Of a stretch of 42,129 bases of DNA, positions 24,684 through 31,023 are shown one piece after another (position 1 is the first letter of the stretch; each line of letters opens with the position of its first letter). Made by a program: the position numbers and the translations under genes. The notes beneath the pieces were generated by a model. The model did no database searches. It worked only from the letters and a program-made list of their open reading frames with translations, and had not been told where the DNA came from. This stretch comes from a virus. The stretch covers positions 1-42,129 of the IMG/VR virus record IMGVR_UViG_3300024520_000166. One strand, written 5' to 3'.

Positions 24684-25603
24684 ACCGACCCCCGCTGCTC
24701 GATTATCTCTCGAATCACCCACCCGATCACCTCTGCGCACTGCGGCACGACAGCATTGCCGAGCGCCCTTAGTCGAGCCACCCTCTGGGGAACCCCATCA
24801 TCCACCCCACAAACCGGGGGTTGAGTCGGCCCTTCAGACCAAGCTCGGCAGGAATCGACGACGAGCGCCCGTGTTCTGCTGGGCTGCCGTTGTCCTTCCA
24901 CGACCGAGCCGCCGGAGTCGGTAGCATCGCCGTCGCCAGGGCTGCTAGACGTCGGTTCGCTGGCCATTTCATCGAATCTGGGCTGAGATGGTTTGCGGTC
25001 TCGGTCGGAGTTGGCAGAAGCCCCTGTGCTGCCATCGTCCACAGACTCGGCTTGCCCTTCGTCGCGTATTCCCCCCGCCCGTCTCCGGGGTTGCCGTTGT
25101 TGCTGCTCCCGTACGATGTCGCCGACGGCGTAGGCAACAACGAAAATCCGCTCTCTTCGGTGCGGTGCGCCGACATCAGCCGCCGACAACGGGATCGGAA
25201 GGACTGCATAACCTCGCCGGCCCAGGTCAGCACATATCGTGTCGACCCATCGCTGCGCACCGCTGGCCACATTTTCAACGACAACCCACGTTGGCCTGAG
25301 CTCACCGACGATCCGGGCAAACTCAAACCAGAGACCCGAGCGCTCGCCACCAAGTCCCGCGCCTTTTCCTGCGCTCGAGACGTCCTGGCACGGGTAGCCC
25401 CCGCAAATGAGGTCGGGGGAAACAAGGTTAGCTGCTCCGACTTCTCTGACATCTTCGAACCTCTCAGCGTCGGGCCAGTGCTTGGCCAGCACCGCCCGAC
25501 AGAATTCGCTCTGCTCTACCTGCCATATTGTTTCGCCGAGCCCCGCCCATTCGAGCCCGAGCTCGAGCCCGCCGATCCCCGAAAACAGCGATCCGATCTT
25601 CAC
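24680..25603 (-). CDS. C5-cytosine DNA methyltransferase
   Basis: The protein has 307 aa from GTG 25603, GTGA-coupled to the loader gene; a GTG at 25615 would add four residues. The motifs run in order: I FSGIGG (7-12), IV GGYPCQD with catalytic Cys72, VI VENV (109-112), VIII RERIF (150-154), then X LGNAVVP (281-287). Residues ~165-265, where the target domain lies, are low in complexity and rich in Ser, Asp, Gln and Arg. That stretch overlaps another patterned frame (24769-25452). Confidence 0.9.
   Translation of the reverse strand: MKIGSLFSGIGGLELGLEWAGLGETIWQVEQSEFCRAVLAKHWPDAERFEDVREVGAANLVSPDLICGGYPCQDVSSAGKGAGLGGERSGLWFEFARIVGELRPTWVVVENVASGAQRWVDTICADLGRRGYAVLPIPLSAADVGAPHRRERIFVVAYAVGDIVREQQQRQPRRRAGGIRDEGQAESVDDGSTGASANSDRDRKPSQPRFDEMASEPTSSSPGDGDATDSGGSVVEGQRQPSRTRALVVDSCRAWSEGPTQPPVCGVDDGVPQRVARLRALGNAVVPQCAEVIGWVIREIIEQRGSV
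24769..25452 (-). CDS. Overprinted ORF inside the C5 methyltransferase gene
   Basis: This is a 227 aa frame, +1 to the methyltransferase and lying wholly inside it. Its sequence matches a protein pattern I know from other phages: FAGATRARTSRAQEKA, repeated LLPTP and MLPTPAARSWKDNG segments, and the ending LNPRFVGWMMGFPRGWLD. It could be a true second product. It could also be a frame shadow that keeps its shape because the methyltransferase motifs are conserved (for example GGYPCQD and the motif X region). I see no clear ribosome site for it. Confidence 0.35.
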   Translation of the reverse strand: MSEKSEQLTLFPPTSFAGATRARTSRAQEKARDLVASARVSGLSLPGSSVSSGQRGLSLKMWPAVRSDGSTRYVLTWAGEVMQSFRSRCRRLMSAHRTEESGFSLLPTPSATSYGSSNNGNPGDGRGEYATKGKPSLWTMAAQGLLPTPTETANHLSPDSMKWPANRRLAALATAMLPTPAARSWKDNGSPAEHGRSSSIPAELGLKGRLNPRFVGWMMGFPRGWLD

Positions 25604-26586
25604 GACTGCACCCACCGACCGATCCGCCGGTCGATCGCTGCACCGTACCGCGACCTAAACCGCTCTCGGTCGAGCTCTGTTGTCATGATTGTCGTCAGCT
25701 TCTCACCGTGTGCCCGCACATCGATCAGCCGGGCAAACTCCGACGCGAACCTCGACCCTTCCCCGCTGTTTTCCTTGTCGATGTCGTCGATCACGAGCAC
25801 CCGCACCCGCAGCAGAAAAGCCCGATAGCTGTCCCCGTCAGCTTCCCACCACCGACGACCCGCGAGGTCGACAGCGTGTGCGAAGTGCGCCGAGAAGGGT
25901 CGCTGCTGCGACGCTGCGAAAAAGGCTTCGGCGATGACACGAGACACCGCACCGACGGTCTTGCCCGAGCCGGTCGAGCCCGACAGCACGAGCACCCCTT
26001 CGGCTTCGGCAGACGCCCGGACAGCCCAGTGCCCGCCCTGGTACGTCGGTCCCTGTATCACCGCGATATGGCCCGAGAGCACGCCGGCCCGCTTCGCATA
26101 GTCGAGCAAATCGAGCGCGCTGGTGTTCGGTGGCGTCTCACACTTCGCAGCGAATACCGGATCAGCCTGGATCTTTCTCTCCCACATCTCCCGCAGCCCG
26201 ACGACGAGCTCGACGTATTTGCTGCCCCGCTTGCCCTCGACGCTCTGCCAAAACCGCCGCGTCTCCTGCTCTTTCTCTGCCTTCGTCCACCCGACATGAT
26301 AGCGCGGTGCTGGTATCCGCCGGTCCCCCGGCATGAAGGTCAGCGACAGCCCGCAGAGCTCGTCGCGCTCTTCGGTGTCGATCACCCGGTATTTGTGGGG
26401 CTCTCTGCCGGTGGTGACATGCTTACCGGCAGCGTTCTTCTGCCACACCGGATCACCGTTCGGCCGAAACAGCTTGCGACGCCTCACCACCGGTGCAGCG
26501 CAGATCCAGATCCCGACATCGTCGAGCGGTGCGAGTTGTGGCCCGTGGTCGGGGCAAATAAGTCGGTGCTGCTCTTGTGCGCTCAC
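25600..26586 (-). CDS. DnaC-like helicase loader ATPase
   Basis: The protein has 328 aa from GTG 26586, with AAAGGAG ten bases upstream. A TTG start at 26616 is less likely. Walker A is GSTGSGKT at residues 203-210 and Walker B VLVIDDID at 263-270, followed by a sensor stretch TTIMTTELDRERFRSRYG. The end DRRIGRWV is usual for DnaC/IstB loaders. The N-terminus has a possible metal site (CPDHG and WICAAP). It lies behind the initiator gene, as lambda P behind O. Confidence 0.8.
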   Translation of the reverse strand: MSAQEQHRLICPDHGPQLAPLDDVGIWICAAPVVRRRKLFRPNGDPVWQKNAAGKHVTTGREPHKYRVIDTEERDELCGLSLTFMPGDRRIPAPRYHVGWTKAEKEQETRRFWQSVEGKRGSKYVELVVGLREMWERKIQADPVFAAKCETPPNTSALDLLDYAKRAGVLSGHIAVIQGPTYQGGHWAVRASAEAEGVLVLSGSTGSGKTVGAVSRVIAEAFFAASQQRPFSAHFAHAVDLAGRRWWEADGDSYRAFLLRVRVLVIDDIDKENSGEGSRFASEFARLIDVRAHGEKLTTIMTTELDRERFRSRYGAAIDRRIGRWVQS

Positions 26587-26632
26587 AGTCCCTGTGCTCC
26601 TTTTCCCGGGCTTCAAATTCCCCGGGGTCCAC

Positions 26633-27703
26633 TTACCCTTCGGTGCCCGAGATCGTGCTGTCCTCGGGCTGCTGCGCCTTCTCGCGTGCCTTTATCTCTT
26701 CCAGCTTCTTGTAATACTCGAATCCGCCACCGATACCAACAAGCTCCGGGTGCTCCGGCGTGCCGCTCGCCTTGAACGGTTCCGCCGGTGCGACCTTGCG
26801 CCGCGACCCCTTGCCCCCTGCCTTTACGCTCTGAGCTGCCTTTCGCCTGAGCCCATGTAGCACCGTGATCGCGTAGCTGACGGCTGAGCCGGTGGCGTCT
26901 CGCTTCGTGATGTCGATCGCACGCTCGACGATGTCGCCGTCGAAGCAATGGGGCTCGGCGAAGGCGAAGCCCTTGGCGAGCTTCCGCTGCTGCGACGGTG
27001 CGAGCATGACGCACCACCCGAGCGAAGCGAAGACCGCGAGCAGCCGATTCTCGCCGTAGAGCCCGTCGGGGTCGATCGTGCCCTTGCGGTCGTCAACGGT
27101 GACCGTCTGCCATTCTGGCCCGACACCCGCTGTAGGTGTTTGTTCTACCTCTACCTCTACCTCTACCTCTACCTCTACCTTAGACGCGTACACATCTGTT
27201 ACAGGCGTTACAGGTGTAACAGGTGTAACGGTTACAGGCATGTTACTGTAACGCTCGCTAACGTCTTGTTTTTTCTTGGCTCTTGACTTGGCCACCCGTC
27301 GCCGCGTGTCCTCTCTCGCCTTGATTGCTTTGCCCGCGTGGTTACTCCACGTCTTGAACTTCAGGTAGCCGTTGCACTCGACGAGCCACCCGACCGTTAC
27401 CATCGCCGTTACAAAGAGCCCCGGATCACCCTTCCAGCCGGCCACGTCTGCCATCATCTGAGCGGGCATTCCGGTCAGCTTTCCGTCGGGCCGGTGGATA
27501 CCAGCCCAGAAGATCAGATCGAGCACGTAGTGATGTGCGCGTTGCCCGTACACATCGAGCGCTATCGCGAGATCTGTCGACTTGCGCGATTCTGCGATCC
27601 TCGGATCTATCGGCATGAAGTTAAGGGGGGCTTCTGTTGACACGTCAGCGCCTTTGCGGCTAGTGTCGGAGCCGCTATTGATGGTGACTGGAATCCCCGT
27701 CAT
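26633..27703 (-). CDS. Replication initiator (O/DnaD-like)
   Basis: The protein has 356 aa from ATG 27703 with GGTGA upstream; the longer frame to 27838 would overlap the zinc-protein gene. The N-terminal domain (~residues 30-130) resembles phage replication winged helices: RAHHYVLDLIFWAGIHRPDG, QMMADVAGWKGDPGLFV and VGWLVECNGYLKFKTWSNHA. A low-complexity linker at ~150-187 (PVT and VE repeats) carries the repeat cluster described separately. The C-terminal part is a helical partner-binding domain (GDIVERAIDITKRDATGSAV). Its neighbour is the loader. Confidence 0.75.
   Translation of the reverse strand: MTGIPVTINSGSDTSRKGADVSTEAPLNFMPIDPRIAESRKSTDLAIALDVYGQRAHHYVLDLIFWAGIHRPDGKLTGMPAQMMADVAGWKGDPGLFVTAMVTVGWLVECNGYLKFKTWSNHAGKAIKAREDTRRRVAKSRAKKKQDVSERYSNMPVTVTPVTPVTPVTDVYASKVEVEVEVEVEVEQTPTAGVGPEWQTVTVDDRKGTIDPDGLYGENRLLAVFASLGWCVMLAPSQQRKLAKGFAFAEPHCFDGDIVERAIDITKRDATGSAVSYAITVLHGLRRKAAQSVKAGGKGSRRKVAPAEPFKASGTPEHPELVGIGGGFEYYKKLEEIKAREKAQQPEDSTISGTEG
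27145..27180. repeat. Six tandem CTACCT units
   Basis: Six perfect 6-base units lie at 27145-27180. They give a pyrimidine-rich plus strand and a purine-rich minus strand, and encode alternating Val-Glu in the initiator linker. The strand asymmetry is like that beside the lambda origin. It abuts the GTTAC repeats, 17 bases away. Confidence 0.85.
27197..27252. repeat. GTTAC/GTAAC cluster, candidate replication origin
   Basis: Seven copies of GTTAC or its complement GTAAC lie within 56 bases, at 27198, 27207, 27216, 27225, 27231, 27242 and 27248. The first four are nine bases apart, one per Pro-Val-Thr triplet. GTTAC-T-GTAAC at 27242-27252 is an exact palindrome. The placement in the linker of the initiator gene matches the lambdoid plan, where the origin lies within O. 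That it is the origin is an inference. Confidence 0.6.
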
Positions 27704-27726
27704 AGCATCACCGCAACGCGCACTGC

Positions 27727-27750
27727 AAGGGGGGCTTTCGAGCCCCCTTT
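27727..27750 (+). terminator. Hairpin with TTCG loop between two replication genes
   Basis: AAGGGGGGCT-TTCG-AGCCCCCTTT forms a ten-pair stem with one G-T pair. On the plus strand it carries a TTCG tetraloop and is followed by GTTGGTT, so it resembles a terminator for transcripts running rightward. On the minus strand it lies between the zinc-protein stop and the initiator start and could form in the operon mRNA. The direction of use is not settled. Confidence 0.5.
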
Positions 27751-27765
27751 GTTGGTTCTGGATCT

Positions 27766-27993
27766 TCATGTCCCGGGAAAGCGCGTGCAATCTTTCCTGC
27801 ACCCGCTGCACCTCAGAATCCACATAGGATCGTACCATGTTGGCATCGGCTCACCCTCAAGTGACCATGTATGCCTAAGCCGCTTCCGGCACTTGAAACA
27901 CCACCGGGTCGGGCGGTCGTCGGGGTCGGTCCGGAAAACCTGCCAGTGCCGGGGCTTGTTGATGTGAACGGTTACGATGTCGTCACCGCTCAC
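27766..27993 (-). CDS. Small zinc-binding protein
   Basis: The protein has 75 aa from GTG 27993, overlapping the previous gene by 11 bases. It has RWCFKCRKRLRH and, 30 residues on, LRCSGCRKDCTRF: two CxxC pairs that make a zinc ribbon. It is rich in Trp, Arg and Pro. It sits directly before the initiator gene and may help replication or bind DNA. I do not recognise a specific family. Confidence 0.7.
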   Translation of the reverse strand: MSGDDIVTVHINKPRHWQVFRTDPDDRPTRWCFKCRKRLRHTWSLEGEPMPTWYDPMWILRCSGCRKDCTRFPGT

Positions 27994-28447
27994 CCGTCAC
28001 CGCCCGGAGCATCTTTCCCTGTGAGCCGTAGACATTGGCGAAGCCTGCCCGGTCGAGATCGCTGCGGTCGCTCGGCAGATCTTCGGCCTTCATCTGCTCG
28101 AAGTCCGCGCGATTCTCTGCCATGATCTGGCGTTTCCTCGCGAGTGCCGGAGCCCCGAGCATCGCGTCGCGCTCGAACGGTAGGCACGTATCGCAGACGA
28201 GATGACCGGCCCCGCTGATAGCGAAGCCCCCACACCCCCACGAACCATAATCGCAGCGAGAGCACGATCGGAAGACGAACGCCCCGAGCACCGTCGAGAG
28301 CCGATAGATCTGCTGCTCGTTCGGCTCAAAGTGCCGGTATATCTCCCTGATCTCTTTCTTCGTCAGATCCGCCGCTTCGGCGAGCCCCTGCGTCGAGAAT
28401 CCTGCCGCGTCTGCTCGGTCGCGCAGCGCGTATCGAAAGTCACTCAT
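27983..28447 (-). CDS. HTH protein with zinc ribbon
   Basis: The protein has 154 aa from ATG 28447, with GGGGGGAGG just upstream. The N-terminal ~60 residues look like a helix-turn-helix (FSTQGLAEAADLTKKEIREI). A cysteine pair region follows (CSRCDYGSWGC and CDTCLPFERDAM), then a charged helical end. The combination of HTH and zinc ribbon suits a transcriptional regulator. It lies behind a methyltransferase gene in the leftward early operon. Confidence 0.65.
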   Translation of the reverse strand: MSDFRYALRDRADAAGFSTQGLAEAADLTKKEIREIYRHFEPNEQQIYRLSTVLGAFVFRSCSRCDYGSWGCGGFAISGAGHLVCDTCLPFERDAMLGAPALARKRQIMAENRADFEQMKAEDLPSDRSDLDRAGFANVYGSQGKMLRAVTGER

Positions 28448-28459
28448 ATACCTCCCCCC

Positions 28460-29155
28460 TCAAAACATCGCCGGAGTGTAGCCACGTGCGAGACGCTCGG
28501 CTGCCTTGCGGTGCGTATCCGGGTCGATCTCGGCGCCGATAGCCCGCCGACCTTCGATCTGTGCGGCGAGCAGCGTTGTCCCGCCACCGGCGAAAGGGTC
28601 GCAGATAAGGTCGCCGGGTCTCGAATAATCGCGAACGATCGCCGAAGCGAGCCAGACCGGCTTAGATCCATTTATCGGTGATGAACGCCGACCCGCAGTG
28701 CATGTGTTTTGTCCTGCGTCAAACGGATTCCCGATATATGCGCCCGGAAGCGTCCCCCACTTGACGAGCCGCTTTGGTCGAGCCACGACAAGCCACACGC
28801 ACCAAGACGACGGACCGTCCCCCGAGATCCGAACCGACATCCCCCGCATAACGCAAGGCACCGGCGCAAAGGCGTACAGGGACGCATCTCGAAACGCGCT
28901 TTGAAAGTGCGGTGCTAACTCGGTGTCGGTCCAGACCGCAAACCACCCCCGGTTCAACGGTGCCCACATTTCGACAAAAACACGCACGTCGTCCGGGCCG
29001 ATGTGTCTATACCCAACAGTCCCCGAGCTAATAGGTGAGGCGCACTGCCCGCTATGTGTGCGTGCAGAATAGGGCGGATCACAGATCACCGCGTCGACCT
29101 CGGTGACATCGGCGAGCACGGTGCGATAGTCGCCGAGCCGCAGATCGACCGTCAC
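28460..29155 (-). CDS. DNA methyltransferase, DPPY type (likely N6-adenine)
   Basis: The protein has 231 aa from GTG 29155 (GTGA overlap). The catalytic DPPY is at residues 26-29 and the SAM-binding DPFAGGGTT at 186-194, again the beta order. It is at the short end for the class, so the target-recognition region between them is small. The central part contains SSWCVWLVVARPKRLVKWGT, typical of phage adenine methylases. It probably shields the phage DNA from host restriction. Confidence 0.85.
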   Translation of the reverse strand: MTVDLRLGDYRTVLADVTEVDAVICDPPYSARTHSGQCASPISSGTVGYRHIGPDDVRVFVEMWAPLNRGWFAVWTDTELAPHFQSAFRDASLYAFAPVPCVMRGMSVRISGDGPSSWCVWLVVARPKRLVKWGTLPGAYIGNPFDAGQNTCTAGRRSSPINGSKPVWLASAIVRDYSRPGDLICDPFAGGGTTLLAAQIEGRRAIGAEIDPDTHRKAAERLARGYTPAMF

Positions 29156-29565
29156 CGCTTCCCCCTTTTGCCCCGCACCCGTCGCCGGTGTGCGAGCTCG
29201 CGGTCAAGATCGATCAGCCCGTTGAGCCGGCACGGCCTGAGCTCACACCGCCGAGCCACGACCGGGGGCTCGTCACGGGGCGAGAAGAGCTGCACACACC
29301 GCGCTGAGCGGGTGCCCGAAACCAGATAGACCGCCGAGCTGTACCACACCGCGAGCCCGTCAGGCATCGCTTCGGGACCGTCGACCCAGCGCACGAGCTC
29401 TTCGGCACCGTGTGCCGTGCCTTCGTACGGTGAACCAATCTCATCGATCACCGCCTGAGCATCGGACACCGAAACGACGACCCCGTGCCCCCAAACACTC
29501 AGCCGGCGATTAAAGCAGAGCACCCGATCGCCGGTGGCGAGCTCGTCGCCGACAAGGTCACGCAT
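29152..29565 (-). CDS. Accessory protein of unknown function
   Basis: The protein has 137 aa from ATG 29565; GTG 29571 would add two residues. The N-terminal half resembles a small beta-barrel (ELATGDRVLCFNRRLSVWGH, then GVVVSVSDAQAVIDEIGSPY). The C-terminus is basic (HRRRVRGKRGKR). It overlaps the previous gene by eight bases and couples by GTGA to the methyltransferase. No family is recognised. Confidence 0.65.
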   Translation of the reverse strand: MRDLVGDELATGDRVLCFNRRLSVWGHGVVVSVSDAQAVIDEIGSPYEGTAHGAEELVRWVDGPEAMPDGLAVWYSSAVYLVSGTRSARCVQLFSPRDEPPVVARRCELRPCRLNGLIDLDRELAHRRRVRGKRGKR

Positions 29566-29806
29566 CGTCACCCCCGAGAATCGTATCGGCGATTCGGAAC
29601 GCGACGAGCGCACCCTCTTCGCAGATCATGGCATGATGCCGGCTCGATGCCTTTGCGGTGCGCATCAGACCGTGCCCCTCACTATTCGCCACCTCAGCGC
29701 ACCGGATCCGCTCCAAAAGCACTTCGGCGGAAACAGTCCGTGTCACTGGGAACTGAGCCGGGGGCGGCTCGGGCCGCTTTTGATTTGGATTGTCGCGCAC
29801 CTTCAT
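29558..29806 (-). CDS. Small protein of unknown function
   Basis: The protein has 82 aa from ATG 29806 (ATGA overlap). The first 25 residues are Pro/Arg-rich and probably disordered; the remainder is helical (SAEVLLERIRCAEVANSEGH) and ends in RIADTILGGDDA. It is part of the leftward chain of small accessory genes. I see no motif. Confidence 0.6.
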   Translation of the reverse strand: MKVRDNPNQKRPEPPPAQFPVTRTVSAEVLLERIRCAEVANSEGHGLMRTAKASSRHHAMICEEGALVAFRIADTILGGDDA

Positions 29807-30003
29807 CCCTCACCCCCGAACCTCTCGCGAAACTCCTCGAGCATCTCATCAGCGCACGATGCCGCACCTTCGGCGGTGAGCACATGCCCCGACCACGATG
29901 CCGCGAAGAGCGACCACAGCACCGATTCGGGGATCTCGATCCGTCGCCGCCACCCGAGCACCCCTGCGACCCACTCGCCGACCGCTTGCCATACGCTGGT
30001 CAC
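29803..30003 (-). CDS. Small protein of unknown function
   Basis: The protein has 66 aa from GTG 30003. It opens VTSVWQAVGEWVAGVLGWRR, partly amphipathic, and continues IPESVLWSLFAASWSGHVLT, then an acidic helix. An eight-codon open frame (30000-30026) links the previous stop by ATGA to this start by GTGA, and its codons include the ribosome-site-like AAGGGGG. The first 20 residues could lie on a membrane. I cannot assign a role. Confidence 0.55.
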   Translation of the reverse strand: MTSVWQAVGEWVAGVLGWRRRIEIPESVLWSLFAASWSGHVLTAEGAASCADEMLEEFRERFGGEG

Positions 30004-30026
30004 GATCTGCCCCCTTCTGCCGTCAT
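30000..30026 (-). CDS. Eight-residue coupling micro-ORF
   Basis: This nine-codon frame begins at ATG 30026 inside the previous stop (ATGA) and ends by overlapping the next GTG start (GTGA). It encodes MTAEGGRS. It may not make a useful peptide; its job would be to carry ribosomes from one gene to the next, and its codons include the AAGGGGG ribosome site. This is inferred from geometry alone. Confidence 0.3.
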   Translation of the reverse strand: MTAEGGRS

Positions 30027-30349
30027 GGCGCCGCCTCGAGCGCTGCCACGAGCGCTTCGGCCTCGGTGGCTGCTGCGAGCAGCGGATCGTCGTTGACAAC
30101 CACGCCCCACGAGTTGCCCGGCCCACCCGAAACAACACAGAGCTCGGGGTCGCCCCACGCTTCCCGCACCAGTGCAAGCAGGCACCCGAGCGTTGCGGGG
30201 TCGGATAGGTCGGGTACGTCGCCGGCAGGTAGCTCGCTCTGATCTGACCGCAGCCGACGAGAAACGCAGCCGACCTCGAAGATCGCCAATGATCCAGGCA
30301 ACCACCGCCACCCCTTGCACGCCACAGCCCTTCTTCCGAGTTCAATCAC
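30023..30349 (-). CDS. Conserved-looking phage accessory protein
   Basis: The protein has 108 aa from GTG 30349 (GTGA overlap). It contains LSDPATLGCLLALVREAWGD and ends TEAEALVAALEAAP, a pattern that recurs in small proteins of many phages with high-GC genomes. The first ~40 residues are basic and probably variable. Its function is unknown. Confidence 0.7.
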   Translation of the reverse strand: MIELGRRAVACKGWRWLPGSLAIFEVGCVSRRLRSDQSELPAGDVPDLSDPATLGCLLALVREAWGDPELCVVSGGPGNSWGVVVNDDPLLAAATEAEALVAALEAAP

Positions 30350-30561
30350 TGCTCACCCCCGGTATAGAAGTCGCTTGCGCACACGTCTCCCGCTGTCTCT
30401 CGGATGATCGCGTGCATATGCTCGGGCTTAGGAAGGACACCGCTTTGCCATCGCGAGACCGTCGAAGCATCGACCCCGCACCGCTCGGCGAATACCCACC
30501 CCTTAACGTCGTTCTCTTCGAGCCATCGCCGCAGCGCTGCCCCGCGTTTTCGGTTTCTCAT
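30346..30561 (-). CDS. Cro-like HTH repressor
   Basis: The protein has 71 aa from ATG 30561. It has RGAALRRWLEENDVKGWVFA, then ERCGVDASTVSRWQSGVLPK: a lambda-repressor-type helix-turn-helix with the recognition helix around STVSRWQSG. It is the first gene of the leftward early operon and faces the rightward recombination operon. The palindromes at 30584 and 30607 lie in its own promoter region, so self-control is likely. Longer frames to 30747 run across the promoter and are rejected. Confidence 0.75.
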   Translation of the reverse strand: MRNRKRGAALRRWLEENDVKGWVFAERCGVDASTVSRWQSGVLPKPEHMHAIIRETAGDVCASDFYTGGEQ

Positions 30562-30708
30562 ACGGTGACCATATGCGGGAAAGTGCATCGCGTGCAAGGT
30601 TTTTCTTGCACTGCGTGCACGGTCGTGAGACAAGACGACTGCGCCCCTGCACCGGAGTCGGAGTGCAGAGGCGCGTCGTCGAACCAACTTCTTAGGAGAT
30701 GCCGCCCC
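30562..30708. promoter_or_regulatory. Divergent early control region with operator palindromes
   Basis: These 147 bases lie between the Cro-like gene and the recombination operon. Two copies of the palindrome are present: TGCAT-CGC-GTGCA (30584-30596, one mismatch) and TGCAC-TGC-GTGCA (30607-30619, exact), with centres 23 bases apart. They match sites in the 16.5 kb control region. CTGCAC and GTGCAG at 30647-30652 and 30663-30668 make a further split inverted repeat. AGGAGA at 30694-30699 is the ribosome site for the plus-strand gene at 30709. Confidence 0.65.
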
Positions 30709-31023
30709 ATGACGAACGACAGAGCCACCGTACACCGCAGGAATCACCTACGCAACGTGATCGCGACGATGACGCGCCGCACCCCCGCCGACGTGCAGCG
30801 CCTTGCAGCGTGCCTCTCGAGCGCTGTCTCGGGCTTTCGTGCTGCTCGGCACATCGTCGAGATCGCCGGCCCCGTCGGCGAGCGGGTGATCATCGTCTAC
30901 GATCGGCAGGCTCGCACCGCGCGGGTCGCCGTCGACGGTCAGCAGCTCGGGCTCGTCGTTGCCCCGAACGTCACCGCAGCCGCTCGCAAAGTCTTCGCAG
31001 AGCTCGACGGGGGTGCCGCGTGA
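30709..31023 (+). CDS. First gene of the recombination operon, unknown function
   Basis: The protein has 104 aa from ATG 30709, with AGGAGA ten bases upstream. The N-terminal part is basic and helical (RNHLRNVIATMTRRTPADVQ); the second half is a small beta domain (ERVIIVYDRQARTARVAVDG) with a closing helix. It is coupled by GTGA to the RecT-like gene, so it may assist recombination. I do not recognise the family. Confidence 0.7.
   Translation: MTNDRATVHRRNHLRNVIATMTRRTPADVQRLAACLSSAVSGFRAARHIVEIAGPVGERVIIVYDRQARTARVAVDGQQLGLVVAPNVTAAARKVFAELDGGAA

Noticed and set aside
24821-25828. 335-codon plus-strand frame opposite the C5 methyltransferase
   Set aside because: The methyltransferase has all motifs in order on the minus strand; the plus frame has none.
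25528-26775. Long plus-strand open frame (415 codons) opposite the loader gene
   Set aside because: It is antisense to a clear ATPase gene and is rich in Pro/Arg with no domain; long antisense frames are expected with this GC-rich codon use.
27145-27252. Possible CRISPR array
   Set aside because: The units are 5-9 bases, have no spacers, and code for a protein linker.
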